A stretch of DNA of 64,000 bases, taken from NCBI GenBank assembly GCA_023374025.1, contig SIJG01000003.1, forward strand, positions 2,262,416 to 2,326,415, in the 5' to 3' direction. Numbering within the stretch: position 1 is the stretch's first letter; the number at the start of each line of letters is the position of its first letter. The DNA comes from Heterodera schachtii. Its lineage: Eukaryota; Nematoda; Chromadorea; Rhabditida; Heteroderidae. Made by a program: the position numbers and the translations under genes. Positions 23,201-35,258 of the stretch are shown one piece after another. A model generated the notes under the pieces. It did no database searches. It was given only the letters and a program-made list of their open reading frames with translations, and had not been told where the DNA came from.

Positions 23201-25783
23201 CCGACACGGGCGAAGTGTGCACGGACTCAACGGGATTTGATGTGAAAATAGTGGAGCAAAATGGGGAACAGATGGAGGAGGGCCACCAGACGAAGGGGGG
23301 CGTGGTGCCATCGGAACTGTCCGTTTATTACACCGTAAGCAAACATTGAGAGGACATTTGGGTCCACAAAGGAAATTGAATAATTTTAATTCGAATTACA
23401 TTAATTTAGTGCTGTTCGGCTGAGTTCAAAATGTTGGCACTCGTCAAATTTTTGAGGTCCCAAAGGAGTGCCAAAGTGCTCATTTTCGTCTCAACCGCTG
23501 CCCAGGCGGAATACTTTTCGCTGATTGTGCCAAAATTGTTGAAAAAAGACGGCAAAGAAAAGGCGGAGGCAAAGGAACGGACGGTGCTTTCTTTGCACCG
23601 CAAAATGGAGGAGAAAAGAGGCAAAGTGGTGAGTTTATTTGGGGTGAATGCAATTTGCTTTTCCCCCTTTGCTTAAGCTTGAACTTTTCCGTGCCACCGA
23701 ACGTTCTGTGCTGTTCACCACCGATTTGCTCGCCCGGGGCATTGATGTGCCGAACATCGATTGGGTGAGTGCCATTCAAAGTGGGCACAATTGGTCTCTG
23801 CCACCTTTACAGCAATTTCTTTTTTTTAAATTTATTAACTTAACTTATTGTTCGAATTTTTCAGAAAAAAAATCTTTAAACTTTTTTATAAACCCAGGTG
23901 CTCCATTTTGACATTCCAAAATTGTGCCGTCTGTTTATCCATCGGTGCGGCCGTTCCGCGCGGATGGGCCGCGCAGGGCGTTCGCTGCTGTTGCTGATGC
24001 CGGAGGAGGAGGCGTATGTGGAATACATGCACAATTACGCGGGGGTGAGCATGGAGCAATGCCAAATTGAGACTCTGACGGAGGAGCGCGCGGCGCAAAT
24101 GCGCGAACGCATCCAACAACAAGCGATTGAAGACAGGTGGAAAAAGGGAGAGGAGCAGCTCGTCCCTCCCCCATATCAGTTCCATCCAGGTTTTCCCCCC
24201 CCAGAACTGTTAGAAATTACTTATAAGAAAATTTCAGGGGGTGGGCGGACGGCGGGGAGTCTTATTTGTTAGTGCACCCGGAAAAAAGGGACAAAAAAAG
24301 ACCTTTGTATTATTCGGAGCTAGGGACACATTGAGTCAAAAAAATGTTTGATTTATTTCAGAAAAATTCTTGAGCTCGGCTCGACCGCCTTCGTCTCTTA
24401 CATCGAGGCGTACAATCGACACGACTGTCAAATCATTTGCAAGGTCAAAGGTACGCCAAAACAATGCCTAATAATGTTTGAAAATTTTAACAAATTTCGC
24501 TGTTTTTTCCACCGACTTTTCCCATTTAAATTGAAAGGGTCGGCGGTTTGTCTGATTATGAAAATTTCGTCTCATGCCATTTCATTTTTTCCATTTAGAC
24601 TTGAACATTGTCGGAGTTGCGAATGCCTTTGGGCTGTTGCGAATGCCACAGATTCGTGAGTTGCGCAATCGCGCGGACATTTCGAGTGCGTTTCAGCCGC
24701 GGATGGACGTGCGTACGTCGGAGATCAAATTCAAAGACGAGAAATTGGAGGCGAAACGAATGGTAATGCTGGAGCAGAGAGTGACGCAGCGGAATGAGGA
24801 GCGAGAGAAGCAGAGAGCGGGTAGAGAGAGCTGGGGAGACAAACAGAGACCGGCCAGAGAGAACGGAAGAGACAAACAGAGACCGGCCAGAGAAAACTGG
24901 GGAGACAAACAGAGACCGGCCAGAGAAAATTGGGGAGACAAACAGAGACCGGCCAGAGAGTACGGGAGGGACAAACAGAGACCGGCTGGAGAGTACGGGA
25001 GAGACAGGCAGCGAAACGGTGGGATACGCAGCAACAATTACAACAGCAGAGGTGGTGGCAGACAACCTAAATTTGGAGGACGAAAGCCGCCGATGAATGA
25101 AGGAGAGAGAGACGCAATGAGGGGGAACAGAGCACAGATGGGCCAAGGCATGGCCAAGCGCGGAGCAACCGCAAAAAATGGAGTACAACAGCAGGTGGAC
25201 GGATAGAGAAAAACAAAAAATTATATAATAGTTGTAGACCGACAAATTCGAAATTCATTTTTTTTACCAACCTGAATTCGAATCGGAATTCAAGATTAGC
25301 CAAATAGTTTGAGCATATGCGATGCTATATAAATTAAAAATTTTAAAGACGCACTCCTAAAGGCTGAAAAATTTTGGAATTCTAAAATTGTCAAAAATTT
25401 ATTTTCCAGAATTCTTTATTATTTTTTTATGAAAAACAATTATTCTCATTTTTTTATTTTCGGTAGTTTTTTTTTTTTGACATATTTAAGGAGTGTCACA
25501 GGCCAAACGCCATACGACGGATGAGACGGGGGGGGGGCGGGGTTCTCGAAAGCAAATTTTCAGACATTTCTTTTTTTACCTTTCATAGATTTTATGTATA
25601 AAATTAAGCAAATTTTGTAAATTTTGACCCGATTTTACTGTTCAGCAGAATGGACTGAAACGGCGCGTGCGAAAGGCGCCTTCGGAATGGGACCAATTGC
25701 AGAAGGAGGAGGGATTGTTGAGGAAGTTCAGAAAAGCAAAACTGAGCCGATCAGAATTAAACGAAAAGATGGATGAGGATTAA
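20232..25783 (+). CDS. ddx-55: DEAD-box RNA helicase, DDX55/Spb4 family (60S ribosome biogenesis)
   Basis: Nucleolar helicase for large-subunit rRNA maturation. Exons: 20232-20357 (Q motif, ending KQLTPVQ), 22136-22270 (motif I SPTGTGKTLAFMLP), 22356-22558, 22789-22922 (ILICTPGSFEHFL; LEVLIIDEADR), 23072-23330 (LPKQRRTALFSATQSSS), 23410-23626, 23679-23764 (LFTTDLLARGIDVPNIDW), 23898-24136 (HRCGRSARMGRAG), 24361-24452 and 24599-25190 (SYIEAYNRHDCQIICKVK|DLNIVGVANAFGLLRMP, the DDX55-specific extension), and 25648-25783 (APSEWDQLQKEEGLLRKFRK). Phases match at the junctions I checked, e.g. LTPVQ|ACTLRH and MS|SLTTLL. Motif I has T in place of the usual S (TGTGKT). The tail contains about five 11-residue repeats of the type GDKQRPAREN(W/G). 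The first intron is 1.78 kb and holds a separate gene and a transposon. Confidence 0.94.
20453..21667 (+). CDS. small single-pass membrane protein nested in DDX55 intron 1
   Basis: Two exons: 20453-20560 (MEGRLRKSGGMKRHWVTEA..., ending KDVFDK before GTGATA) and about 21442-21667, after a CCCCGCAG acceptor. Exon 2 begins DTFYKF, then a transmembrane segment VLFVLIASALFVFLMV and a cysteine pair VRVCDHCTRDVL. It ends PFRFPWQIDANERTAAK... to a TGA at 21665. The joined protein is about 110 residues. A sequence CAATTGCAG sits 12 bases before the ATG and could be a trans-splice acceptor. Both exons lie inside the DDX55 intron whose flanking exons encode adjacent parts of the helicase (Q motif and motif I). 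The gene's own intron contains the 20648-21386 element. I do not recognise a family. Confidence 0.6.
21023..21042. repeat. telomere-like GCCTAA/TTAGGC segment, copy 1
   Basis: GCCTAAGCTTAGGCCTAG is built from inverted TTAGGC units. It is followed 20-60 bases later by a shared tail ending GAGTTGTCATGA. The same arrangement recurs at 21773-21799 and 59949-60001. Confidence 0.55.
21199..21265. mobile_element. tiny palindromic MITE inside the 20648 element
   Basis: CAGGGATGGCA ... TGCCATCCCTG, 67 bp, with inner inverted GGAATTCCGA/TTCGGAA. It interrupts the right-hand array of the host element. The flanks (CATGGGAC and CCATGGAC) are only partly alike, so the duplication has decayed or was imperfect. 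Confidence 0.5.
21773..21799. repeat. telomere-like GCCTAA/TTAGGC segment, copy 2
   Basis: AAGCCTAAAGCTTAGGCCT followed by AGCCTAGACC and, shortly after, TATGAGTTGTCATGA. Same design as copies at 21023 and 59949; lies just after the nested gene's stop codon. Confidence 0.55.
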
Positions 25784-26387
25784 TTGAATGATTGATGGAG
25801 AGAAGGGGGAGAACACTAATGTTTTTCACTTTTGTTATAATTTGCCTACACACATAAATCCGTTTAAAAAAAGAAGCCATTCTGAAAAAAAGTCCGTAAA
25901 CATTGTTTTACTTATACTTCTGGGCGGTGAAAAATAAGAAAGAATGCTTAAAATCATATTTTGTGGTAATAGTGTGCTTTTTGTTCGGTCACCCCCTATT
26001 TTTCAAAAAATATTTTTCTTTGCAAAGTCATGAAAACATATTTTCGAGGGTTTCGGGACTACTTATCACGAACCATGCCCATTTCCACCAATTCCGAATC
26101 CCCGACCCGAATTCGAACAAAATTCAAATTTTGTATTTTTGGTTAGAAAGGGTTTAAATAATAGTTTTTATTGAAGTATTAAATTGGCACAACAAAATAA
26201 CCGAAAATTGCAAAATGAAAATTGGCAAAATTGGAATTTACAGCAAAAGGAAAGAAGAAAGAAGGGATTTGAATAAAACAATTTGCCGAAAGTCGAACAG
26301 ATCACTGATTGAGCATTGAGAGAAGAGGAGAAGCATTTTGTAACAATAAATGAGAATGAAACAGAAATCCGGGTTTTATTTTCTTCG
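25784..26387. other. convergent intergenic spacer between ddx-55 and ANT copy A
   Basis: AT-rich. It must hold the 3' ends of both converging genes. No further gene seen. Confidence 0.5.
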
Positions 26388-28912
26388 TTAATTGGGTGTG
26401 AATTTTGCAATTTCCTCATAAAGGACGAGCACCAAAGCGCCGCCGGTGCTGCGAAGAATCTAACGAAAAGGGAAATGCCATTGGAAAGGTTGCTGAAAGT
26501 TCAAATTCCAGGAGAAAATCAAATTTCTTGTTTTTACGGCTTTCCATAGGGAGCCTTTGACCAGCGCAATTTTCAAATAAATTTGGAGAGAAGCGGGGGA
26601 ATTAGGCGGCCATTCGGGGAATTTGCATTATTTGTTAATGCTAATAAAATAAATTATATACACGCTGCAAAAATGTTAGAAAAATTTGCTCAAATTCAGA
26701 AAATGGGGGGGGGGAGGAAGTTTAACGCCTCAGGCCACGACCATGTTGTACAATAAGGACACATAAGTTCAATACGGAAGAAACTTTCGGGTCGGAATTC
26801 GGGACTGTCCGGAACATCCCTTTATTTGGAGCAACTTCATGCTCCCAAATTTTTCAATTAAAAAATGAAAAAGAAAAGTGGCACTTGCATTGCTGAGCCC
26901 GCCCTTGTAGAAGCCGGCAATGCCATGCTCACTCGCAAAGATTTTACGCGCGCAATCGCGGCCATCTGAAGGCAATGCAATTAATGGGTAAGTGACAAAT
27001 AAAATTGGGAATGAAAACCCACTTTTGTACAGAATGTGCTCCTTGTGGCCCGATTGCATCATCAGACGCCGTCGGACAGTGTCCAAAGGATAGGCCAACA
27101 TTCCGGAGGCCATTGTGACTCCCTGAAAATTCCATGGTAATTACAATTAGCACTTGTGATCTGTTAAGAGATTTCACCCAAAATTGCTGTTTTATGGAAT
27201 TTTAAGCAACTTATTTAAGGAAAATTAAGGATTTTCATAGATGATGCAAGGAAAAAATTTTGGATTTTATGAATTTTCTTAAATCAGACAAGTTTTTCTG
27301 CCGTTCTCCTCTTGCTCCTTGCTTTTGTCGTTTGCTTGCATTGCTATGGCATTATCCCAGCCATAGTTTTACATTTTTCACATTATGGAAAACATTGCCC
27401 ATTAATTTCCAATAAAAGTGTTATTACCTGCGCAATTAGCCATCTCTCGAGAAAAGACAACGGCCGTTTGCCGTCCGACGACGCGTACGCCTTGGCCTTG
27501 TCGAAAAAGCCAAAATAACAGGCTCGGTAAATGATGGATGCCCAAATGGACACGCTGAACCCGCGGTAGAGGCCCAACAGTCCGTCGGAACGCCAAATTT
27601 TGGCCAAAAGATCGGCGAGACCGGTGAACTCGCGCGATTCACGGGACCTGGCAATTAGAAAGGGAAAGTTAGGGATTAAATATTGTTGCCATCTTCATTT
27701 CCCCCCTCCCCCCGCCGCCGTTTCCCGCGAAAATTGTTTTTCAGCAAATTTTTTTTTGAAAAAACAGTAATTCACCAAAAAATTATGAAAAATCGCTGAA
27801 AAGTTGTCAGTTTTTTTTCTTTATGTTTTCTTAAGAAACAATTTCCTAAGATTTTTTGAAAAATTTGCATATGCTTTTCCGCTCACCTGCCAATGTCCAA
27901 AGCGAGCCGAGTCCGCGCAAAGTCCAGCCAATAAGTGAACAGCGAAGAAGTGGCACCGGCGGCGGCACCGCTGGCAAAACTCCCAAAAAATTGTCGATTT
28001 TTTGAAGAACTGAAAGGGCAAAAAGGGAATTATGGAAGCAGATTTTAGCAATTTTCGATTTAATTTTGATAAAAATCCATCACTTTTTGCTCAAAATGCC
28101 TTTGTACAAATCGTTGAACGCAAAATTCAACGCCTGTGAAGGAAAGTAGCGAACAATGCTCGGAAAATTGCCACGCCAAAATGCCAGAAAGCCCTGCTCT
28201 TTGGGCACACGGACGAGGACGTCGACAATGCCTTTGTAGCGTTTGTCCGCAGTGATTTGTGCCGACGCGTCCTGAGCCTAATGAAAAAACGTGGATTGGC
28301 AAGAAATCAATGGATGTGGGAGGACACAACAAATTGGGAGCGATGCCGATGGAAATAAACAAAACATCGCGCCTCAAATAAAATGAGAATTTGGGGAAAG
28401 CAGAGTTGGCACTTTTGCAGTTTAGACCATGGAAACAACTTTAAATTAGGGAAAGGAATTTCGGAATTTGAAATTGATGTCAGAATCGTGATCAGTGGTC
28501 CTCCTGAAAATCTCTGTGAACGAATTTTCACTGCTTTTTATGACAAAAATTTTTAGCAAAATAAAAGGGTCCACCCTCGGTTTTAACAAAAGTGCAGTAT
28601 TTTTTGGGGGGGTTTAACTACAATTTTTAGAATTTTTTTTAATTGTGTAAATTTTGACATTTACAATCCAAGTGGACAGGGAAAGTACCCCGACCGCGCA
28701 AGCAAAATAAATTTGTAAAAAAGCAAGAAACTGCTGCAGCCAAGCAAATGGTTTCCATAAATGACAAAACAACACACCTGCAACAGCAATTTGACCCGTT
28801 CAATGGGCGCAATCGCCGTTTTGGTGACAACCGCCGCGGTGCCCCCGGCGAGCGCATTGCTGACGAATTTGGCCGGTCCCGAAAAGGCGAGTGGGACGTC
28901 CTTTTCGGACAT
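26388..28912 (-). CDS. ADP/ATP translocase paralogue A (divergent mitochondrial carrier)
   Basis: Mitochondrial inner-membrane exchanger of ADP for ATP. Exons: about 28780-28912 ([35 protein letters not shown]), about 28085-28275 ([20 protein letters not shown]), about 27885-28010, 27428-27650 ([20 protein letters not shown]), 27028-27123 ([20 protein letters not shown]), 26880-26965 ([20 protein letters not shown]) and 26388-26458 ([20 protein letters not shown]). All three carrier repeats are present with P-x-D/E-x-x-R/K motifs (PIERVK, WLDFART, PLDTVRR). The ANT hallmark RRRMMM reads RRRLMM here, and repeat 2 has YWLDFAR for the usual YPLDFAR. Its fourth ANT exon is split by an intron absent from the other three copies. 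It is the most divergent and distal member of the cluster and may be specialised. Confidence 0.9.
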
Positions 28913-29117
28913 AAAATAACCGCGAAGAATGAATTGAACAAATTGAGAAACAAACAACAAAACAAAATCAAAAATTAAACAAGGCAAAGAATGAGATAGA
29001 AAAAGAGAGAGAAAGAGAAGGAATAGCGCATTATTAGCAAATACCAAATTACTTTTAATGTGATTTAAGCAATTATTTATCAAATTGAATTATGGAAAAA
29101 TGCGTCAAAGAATTCGA

Positions 29118-31422
29118 TTAATAGCGCATGTACTTCTTTATCTCTTCATAGAAGGTGAGCACAAGTGCACCGCCCGTCCCGCGATAAATCTGAAAGTTGA
29201 GAAGAAATTCAGCAAAAGTGCAAATCCAAAAAATGGTGGAAAACATTAAAAAAAGATAAAAAATGAAGAGAAGGAAAATAGACACGGAGAAAGTACATGA
29301 AACAAAATAAATGATCATTTTTCAATTTAAATTTATTGTATGAGTTTTGATGACACCCAATAAATATGAATGAGTAACTCACATTGGACAGGGCACCTTT
29401 GTACATGCCGGTGAACAATCCCTCTTTTTTAATGATTTTGATGGCACAGTCCAAAGTATCTAAAACAAAGAGCAACAAATGATTTGGAAAAATTGCATTT
29501 CTAAATTCCATTACTATGAAATTTCTTATTCAAAATTCCTTAAAAAACTTTTTCAAAAAAGAACAAATCCATTTTTTGTTGCTTGCTTTGGTTTTGTTCA
29601 AGTTTACCATTTTTCTTGAAAAACAGCGAAAAAGAATTAAGAAAACCCCCTTATTTAGAAAATAAAGGATTTTTGTTCTGGGGTGAAAAACGTTCCCGAG
29701 AATGGAGCGCATACTTACTCTTGTACATGATGTCCTTGCGGCCCGACTGCATCATCATACGACGACGGACGGTGTCCCACGGGTAGGAGAGAACGCCGGA
29801 CGACACGGTGACGACCTGCGCGATGGCCCAGTTGACAAAGAAGTTCATCTGCTTGCCCTCCGGGGAGAAGAGCATTTTGGCGGTGTCGAAGCAGCCGAAG
29901 TAAGCGGCGCGGTAAATGATGATGCCCTGGACGGAGACGAAGAAGCCGCGGTAGAGACCGATGGGACCGTCCGACTTGAGGATTTTCATGATGCAGTCCG
30001 CCAAACCTTTGAACTCACGGGCATCGGCCCTGGAAAATGACCAAAATTTATTTAATGAGTTTAGCAAGGCTCAACACGGTACTAGACAAAAAAAACAATG
30101 AGATACATAGGACGGGATTCCGCGCGGGGTCCTAGTTCGCAACCAGTATTTTTTTGGAAATTGCGGGGTTAATCCACATGAGACCCAGCCCCGCAAACAA
30201 TTTTGAGTCCCATTTCCACAGCGGTATCCGCAAATTGAAATTTCCGGGTCTCTAGATTAACGGTTAAATTATTAATAGACATTCTATTACCATATTCGAA
30301 AAAATCCCTTGTTTTTTGTTATCATTGAAGGGAACATAAAATTGGATGATGCCTTTATATTTTGCCATTTGCACCCATTATTTCATAATTTGTACTCGTA
30401 AAATTAATAAAAAATAAATAAAAATCCACAAATGAACAACTTTCCGACATCGACAGCCAATCGCGTTCGCGCAAAGTCCAAAGGGTACACAAAACACAGC
30501 GAAGTGGCCCCAGCGGCACCGCCCGAGGCCAAACTCATGGCGAAGGACTTCCAGAACTGCTTCTCCTTGTCCACCCTTAAAACGAAACGGTTTGCCTTAT
30601 TAGTTTATAGTCCAACAAAAAATAATTGGTTAATGGTCGGTAATTATGTGATTATTGAACATTAAATGAACGGAATATGTGAAAACTAAACATAAAAGTT
30701 ATAGTCAATTAATGATTAAAAAATAAGAGTGATTTTGACCCAAAAAAGAATAAAACTGAAATTTCTGTGAAAAGCTCACCCCTCCATGAACATTCTCTGG
30801 TAAGTGTCTTTGAAGGCGAAGTTCAGCGCTTGGGTGGGAAAGTAGCGAAGAACGTTTGGCAAATTGCCTCGCCACAGCGCCAAAAAGCCCTGCTCTTTGG
30901 GCACACGGACGAGGACGTCGACGATGCCTTTGTAGCGTTTGTCCGCAGTGATTTGTGCAGAAGCATCTTGGGACTGTTTTGGAAAAGGCTTTAATTAAAG
31001 GGGAAAGGTAAAGCAAAGAAATGGTTTGGGGTAAACTTTAGCTGGTGCCTATTCCGAATACCGATCATGAATTAGGACAAGATTCGAAAACATAAATCTT
31101 TCGAATTCCGAATTTGTTCTACAATCAATTTTTATTACTCAAATAAAGAAATAGGCTACCAAAACTTCAACGACTCGGATTTACGAAAAAATTTTGGTCT
31201 TCGGACGCCATTCCTGATTTTAATTTAAAAACGTATAAAGCGCACAAAGCCCCCCCCCCCCTTTCCGTCGCCCACCTGCAATATCAATTTGACCCTTTCA
31301 ATGGGCGCCATTGCTGTCTTGGCAATGCCCGCCGCTGTGCCACCGACGAGGGCGTCGATGAGAAATTTGCGCAGCGACGGCGTTGAAGCGTCGCCGGAAC
31401 TGCCAGGGCTGTGAGCCGACAT
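29118..31422 (-). CDS. ADP/ATP translocase paralogue B
   Basis: Same fold and role as its neighbours. Exons: about 31276-31422 ([36 protein letters not shown]), 30780-30973 ([20 protein letters not shown]), 30446-30578 ([20 protein letters not shown]), 29718-30030 (DFVSVQG-type repeat 2 and [17 protein letters not shown]), 29385-29461 ([20 protein letters not shown]) and 29118-29190 ([20 protein letters not shown], stop TAA). The RRRMMM signature is intact. The large fourth exon is almost identical in protein to copies C and D, while the N-terminus and introns differ. This suggests an older duplicate, or gene conversion over that exon. Confidence 0.93.
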
Positions 31423-31846
31423 TTTAAGAAATTGGAAAAGAGAGTAGATGAATAGTAACCCTAAAAAATATATACATTTGTTTTTAGTATGGCACTCACA
31501 TTAACAAAAATTCAATTTTTTTTTTTCAATTTTCAGCAGCCCTCCCCCTTTTTATGGTCGAGCAAACAAAACAAATAGACAAAAATTTGATAATTGATCA
31601 AACACCAAATCTTTGAAGGTAAACAAAATTATTGGTTGGCGTTCAATTTAAAAAATAACATGCTGATTAATACAACGGGTCATTATTTGGGAGTTCTACT
31701 GCCGATGGTATCATACCTTTTTACTTTTTAAATTGATAAGTCACAAAACATGGGTGGGTCGTCGATCACTAGGGCTGCAATTTGGTAATAGTAGTTTCCC
31801 GTCCCCAATTTTTTGAAAAAAATTCTCTTCAAGACGTGAAAACCGG
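31423..31846. other. spacer between ANT B and the 31847 element
   Basis: Presumed ANT B promoter side. A hAT-like end TAGGGCTGC occurs at about 31774, and GGGCCCTAATG at about 32320 could be its other end, but the flanks do not match. No gene seen. Confidence 0.4.
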
Positions 31847-32298
31847 GGCTCTAGTGCACTTTATGAGTCCAATCGAGTTTTATGAGTCCAATTCACTTTT
31901 ATGAGTCCAATCAATTGACAATCCCGGGTTTTTATACAATAACTTTGTTCATGTTCGAGCTAAACCTATCTTTTTGGTAGCATTCGAAAGCAAAAAGTCT
32001 GAATAATGTAATAATACGAGAAAACAAGAGAATTTTAACATTTCAAGAAAGTTACATATCAAAATAATCAACAATTACTTAATTAACCAGATACTTTTTT
32101 TGTAATTGCCTAAACGTTGAGATTTTATATATTTTAGCTTCGTTAGACTTTGTGCTTTCGAATGCTACCAAAAAGATAAGGTTTGTTCGAACATGAACAA
32201 AGTTATTGTATAAAAACAAGGTATTGTCAATTGATTGGACTCATAAAAGTGAATTGGACTCATAAAACTCGATTGGACTCATAAAGTGCACTAGAGCC
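31847..32298. mobile_element. hAT-like MITE with long inverted arms, 452 bp
   Basis: Ends GGCTCTAGTGCACTTTATGA and inverse, with arms of about 150 bp that carry repeated ATGAGTCCAAT units. Exact 8-bp duplications AAAACCGG lie at 31839-31846 and 32299-32306. The arms also share a segment GCATTCGAA(A)GC in inverted orientation. No open frame of note. Confidence 0.9.
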
Positions 32299-32565
32299 AA
32301 AACCGGAACCCGTCAGTTGGGCCCTAATGTTTGCCTAGAGTCCATAAACGAGCCTTACATACGAAAATTTCGCACGCTATGAAAACTCGAATTCTCTTTT
32401 CACGCGTTGTGAATCCAAAAAATTTTAATTTTTAAAAATAACAATATAGAAAACTAATAAGCAAAAACCAAATAAAAGAAATGTTCAACACACCTATCTT
32501 CTTTATCATTACCCAAATGACCGAATATGACGCAACACAAACAAATATACTATGATCACACACAA

Positions 32566-33858
32566 TCAGTGGATATATTTCTGGATCTCGTCGTAGAACG
32601 CAAGAACAAGGGCACCGCCAGTACCACGGAACACCTAAAATGAGCAAATATTAGTAAATGTAAAACAGTGCAAATGATATTGAACTTACATTGGACAAAG
32701 CACCCTTGAACATGCCCTTGAGCAGTCCCTCGTTCTTGATGATTTTGATGGCGCAGTCCAAAGTGTCTAAAACAAAGCAAAAATCAGAGCAATCAATTGT
32801 GGGGAAGGAAGGGAAACGCACTCTTGTACATGATGTCCTTGCGGCCCGACTGCATCATCATACGACGACGGACGGTGTCCCACGGGTAGGAGAGAACGCC
32901 GGACGACACGGTGACGACCTGCGCGATGGCCCAGTTGACGAAGAAGTTCATCTGATTGCCCTCCGGGGAGAAGAGCATTTTGGCGGTGTCGAAGCAGCCG
33001 AAGTAAGCGGCGCGGTAAATGATGATGCCCTGGACGGAGACGAAGAAGCCGCGGTAGAGACCGATGGGACCGTCCGACTTGAGGATTTTCATGATGCAGT
33101 CCGCCAAACCTTTGAACTCACGGGCATCGGCCCTAAAGGACATTTTGATATAAAAGTATTTTTTTAAATTTTAATCTCACTTTCCAACATCCGCTGCCAA
33201 ACGCGTACGTGCAAAGTCCAAGGGGTACACAAAACACAGCGAAGTGGCTCCAGCGGCACCGCCCGAGGCCAAATTCATGGCGAAGAACTTCCAGAACTGC
33301 TTCTCCTTGTCAACTCTAAAAATTTAACACTCATTGAATCATTCAATGTTGAACATACCCTTGCGTGAAGATTCGCTTATAAGTGTCCTTGAAGGCGAAG
33401 TTCAGCGCCTGAGTCGGAAAGTAACGGATGACGTTGGCCAAGTTTCCACGCCACAACGAAAGAAAGCCCTGCTCTTTTGGCACACGGACGAGGACGTCGA
33501 TGATGCCTTTGTAGCGTTTGTCCGCGGTGATGTGAATGGAAGCATCTTGCACCTAAATACAGTACTTTACAATAGTTTTACAATATAACGCAAGACAAGG
33601 TTTTTTGTTTGTGCTAACTTTTAAGTCATCAGCGACTCGCCAAAACGGCGTTCCATAACCCCATGCCAATTCGGCATTACTTATGACAAATTTCTTTCAA
33701 ACCTGCAACAACAGCTTGACACGCTCGATGGGTGCAACAGCGGTTTTTGAGACGGCAGCAGCAGTTCCGCCGGATGCGAGGTCCAACAGAAACTTTTTCG
33801 TGTTGAATCCACCGCTCTTCTTCTTTTCAGCGCCACCTTCGGACTTATTTTCGGACAT
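32566..33858 (-). CDS. ADP/ATP translocase paralogue C
   Basis: Six exons with consistent GT-AG junctions: 33703-33858 ([36 protein letters not shown]), 33359-33552 ([20 protein letters not shown]), 33181-33315 ([31 protein letters not shown]), 32822-33132 ([20 protein letters not shown] to [16 protein letters not shown]), 32690-32766 ([18 protein letters not shown]) and 32566-32634 ([20 protein letters not shown]). All three carrier repeats and the RRRMMM nucleotide-carrier signature are intact. It differs from copy D by one visible amino acid change (Asn at 32954-32956 where D has Lys, in FSPEG(N/K)QMNF). Acts in the mitochondrial inner membrane. Confidence 0.95.
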
Positions 33859-33953
33859 TTTTACTACAATAAGAAATTATTACGCTACCTGAAAAAAGTG
33901 AAATGAAAAGCAATGGTCAAAAATTAATTTCGAAAAAGTTCATGCGTATCAGT

Positions 33954-34133
33954 AGCTTCCGGGTGTTTTCAGCATCGCTGATTAAGAATCTTGCGTTCAT
34001 TTCAACTAATTCCGTACACCAGAACCCGAAATCGAACTTTGGGTCGAACACCGAAAATTTTCAAAACAGATTTTACAAAGCTGAATAGAAGTCGAAGATT
34101 CTTAATCAGCGATGCTGAAAACTCCCGAAAGCT
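33954..34133. repeat. inverted-repeat element upstream of ANT C (180 bp)
   Basis: Arms of about 38 bp beginning AGCTTCCGGGTGTTTTCAGC and inverse flank a short centre. It is absent from the equivalent place in unit 2, so it is a unit-specific insertion. No clear target duplication. Classed as a probable MITE. Confidence 0.6.
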
Positions 34134-34589
34134 ATTTTACATGAATTTAGACAAAAAAAATTATGTCGGGTAAAGTGCATTAGTACCGGAGAATCCATCG
34201 GTCGGCCAACCCTTCTTTTTTGCTTCACGTGAAACAATTTCAAGTCAATTCCAGGGGTTTGGTTTAAACTTTAAACAATTTCAAGTGAAAAATTCGAAAA
34301 TTTGAAGTTTCAACTTTTGTTCAAATCCGGGTCCGGGGTTTGGAAAATCGTAGACATGATGTCAGATTCGTGGTCATCGACCCTAAAACCCTAGGAAACC
34401 TTTTGAAAGTTTTTTTCCAAAAGGGGGGGGGGGCGGCAAACTACAGAATTACCGGAATGCGTACGCAGAGGCAAAGAGAAAGAGAGGGAGACTGGGAGCA
34501 AATGAGGGAAAAAGGGAGCCGAAAGGTGCGGAGGAAAGTTTAGGATTCACAAAGTGATGAAGTGGAGGCAAAATTAAGTATTTATAAAC

Positions 34590-34815
34590 AATTAAAAAAG
34601 AACACTGTTGGTACATTGCAGTGACAAAAGAAAAATCCAGAAGTTTTTTCTTGGCATTATATTCATGAATTTAAAATGGGATTCCGCGGAAACGTAAATG
34701 GATAATAGGAAAAAGTGTCGCACTCCGATACGAATTAACTTTTTTTCAATACCGAATTTCATTACCAAATTTTGCATACCGATAGAGAAAAAAATTCTGC
34801 ATCGAAGTAAATACC
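34590..34815. repeat. dispersed repeat R1, truncated copy
   Basis: Begins near AAAAAAGAACACTGTTGG and contains ATTCATGAATTTAAAATGGG and TTTTGCATACCGATAGAG. Longer copies are at 37640-38145 and 46725-47742. Confidence 0.75.
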
Positions 34816-35258
34816 TACTCACGGTCAAAAGTATTGCACCAAATTTTTTTTTTTTTTTGAAAAATTCGATTTACTCAAAAATGAATGATAAAAATGTGTA
34901 AGTTATGCCAAAAGAAACATAAAATAGTGCACTAATGAAAACCCAAAAACTGTCCCGATTAGTTCTTTGCCATCGAGAAAATCGGTTAAGACAACCCTGG
35001 CAGAACCGGGATTTCCATTTTTTCAAAAACGGGGACCTGAAAAAACCGGGATTTCCGACCCGGTCCCGTGCAACTCTAGTCTTAACACGTTCAAGCCTCA
35101 CTCAGTCCAAGAAAAAATATGGATTTCCATATAATTTTACTCCCTACTAATAAGCAAAAACCAAATAAAAGAAATGTTCAACACACCTATCTTCTTTATC
35201 ATTACCCAAATGACCGAATATGACGCAACACAAACAAATATACTATGATCACACACAA

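Noticed and set aside
24595..25245. 216-codon minus-strand frame opposite the DDX55 tail
   Set aside because: It is the mirror of the repetitive DDX55 exon; serine/leucine-rich with no family match, while the plus strand has a clear homologue.
31774..32330. Possible outer element around the 31847 MITE, starting TAGGGCTGC and ending GGGCCCTA
   Set aside because: Ends pair over too few bases and flanks lack an 8-bp duplication.
32691..33167. 158-codon plus-strand frame opposite ANT C (and its twin at 35384-35860)
   Set aside because: Antisense shadow of the translocase exon; the minus-strand protein is unmistakable.
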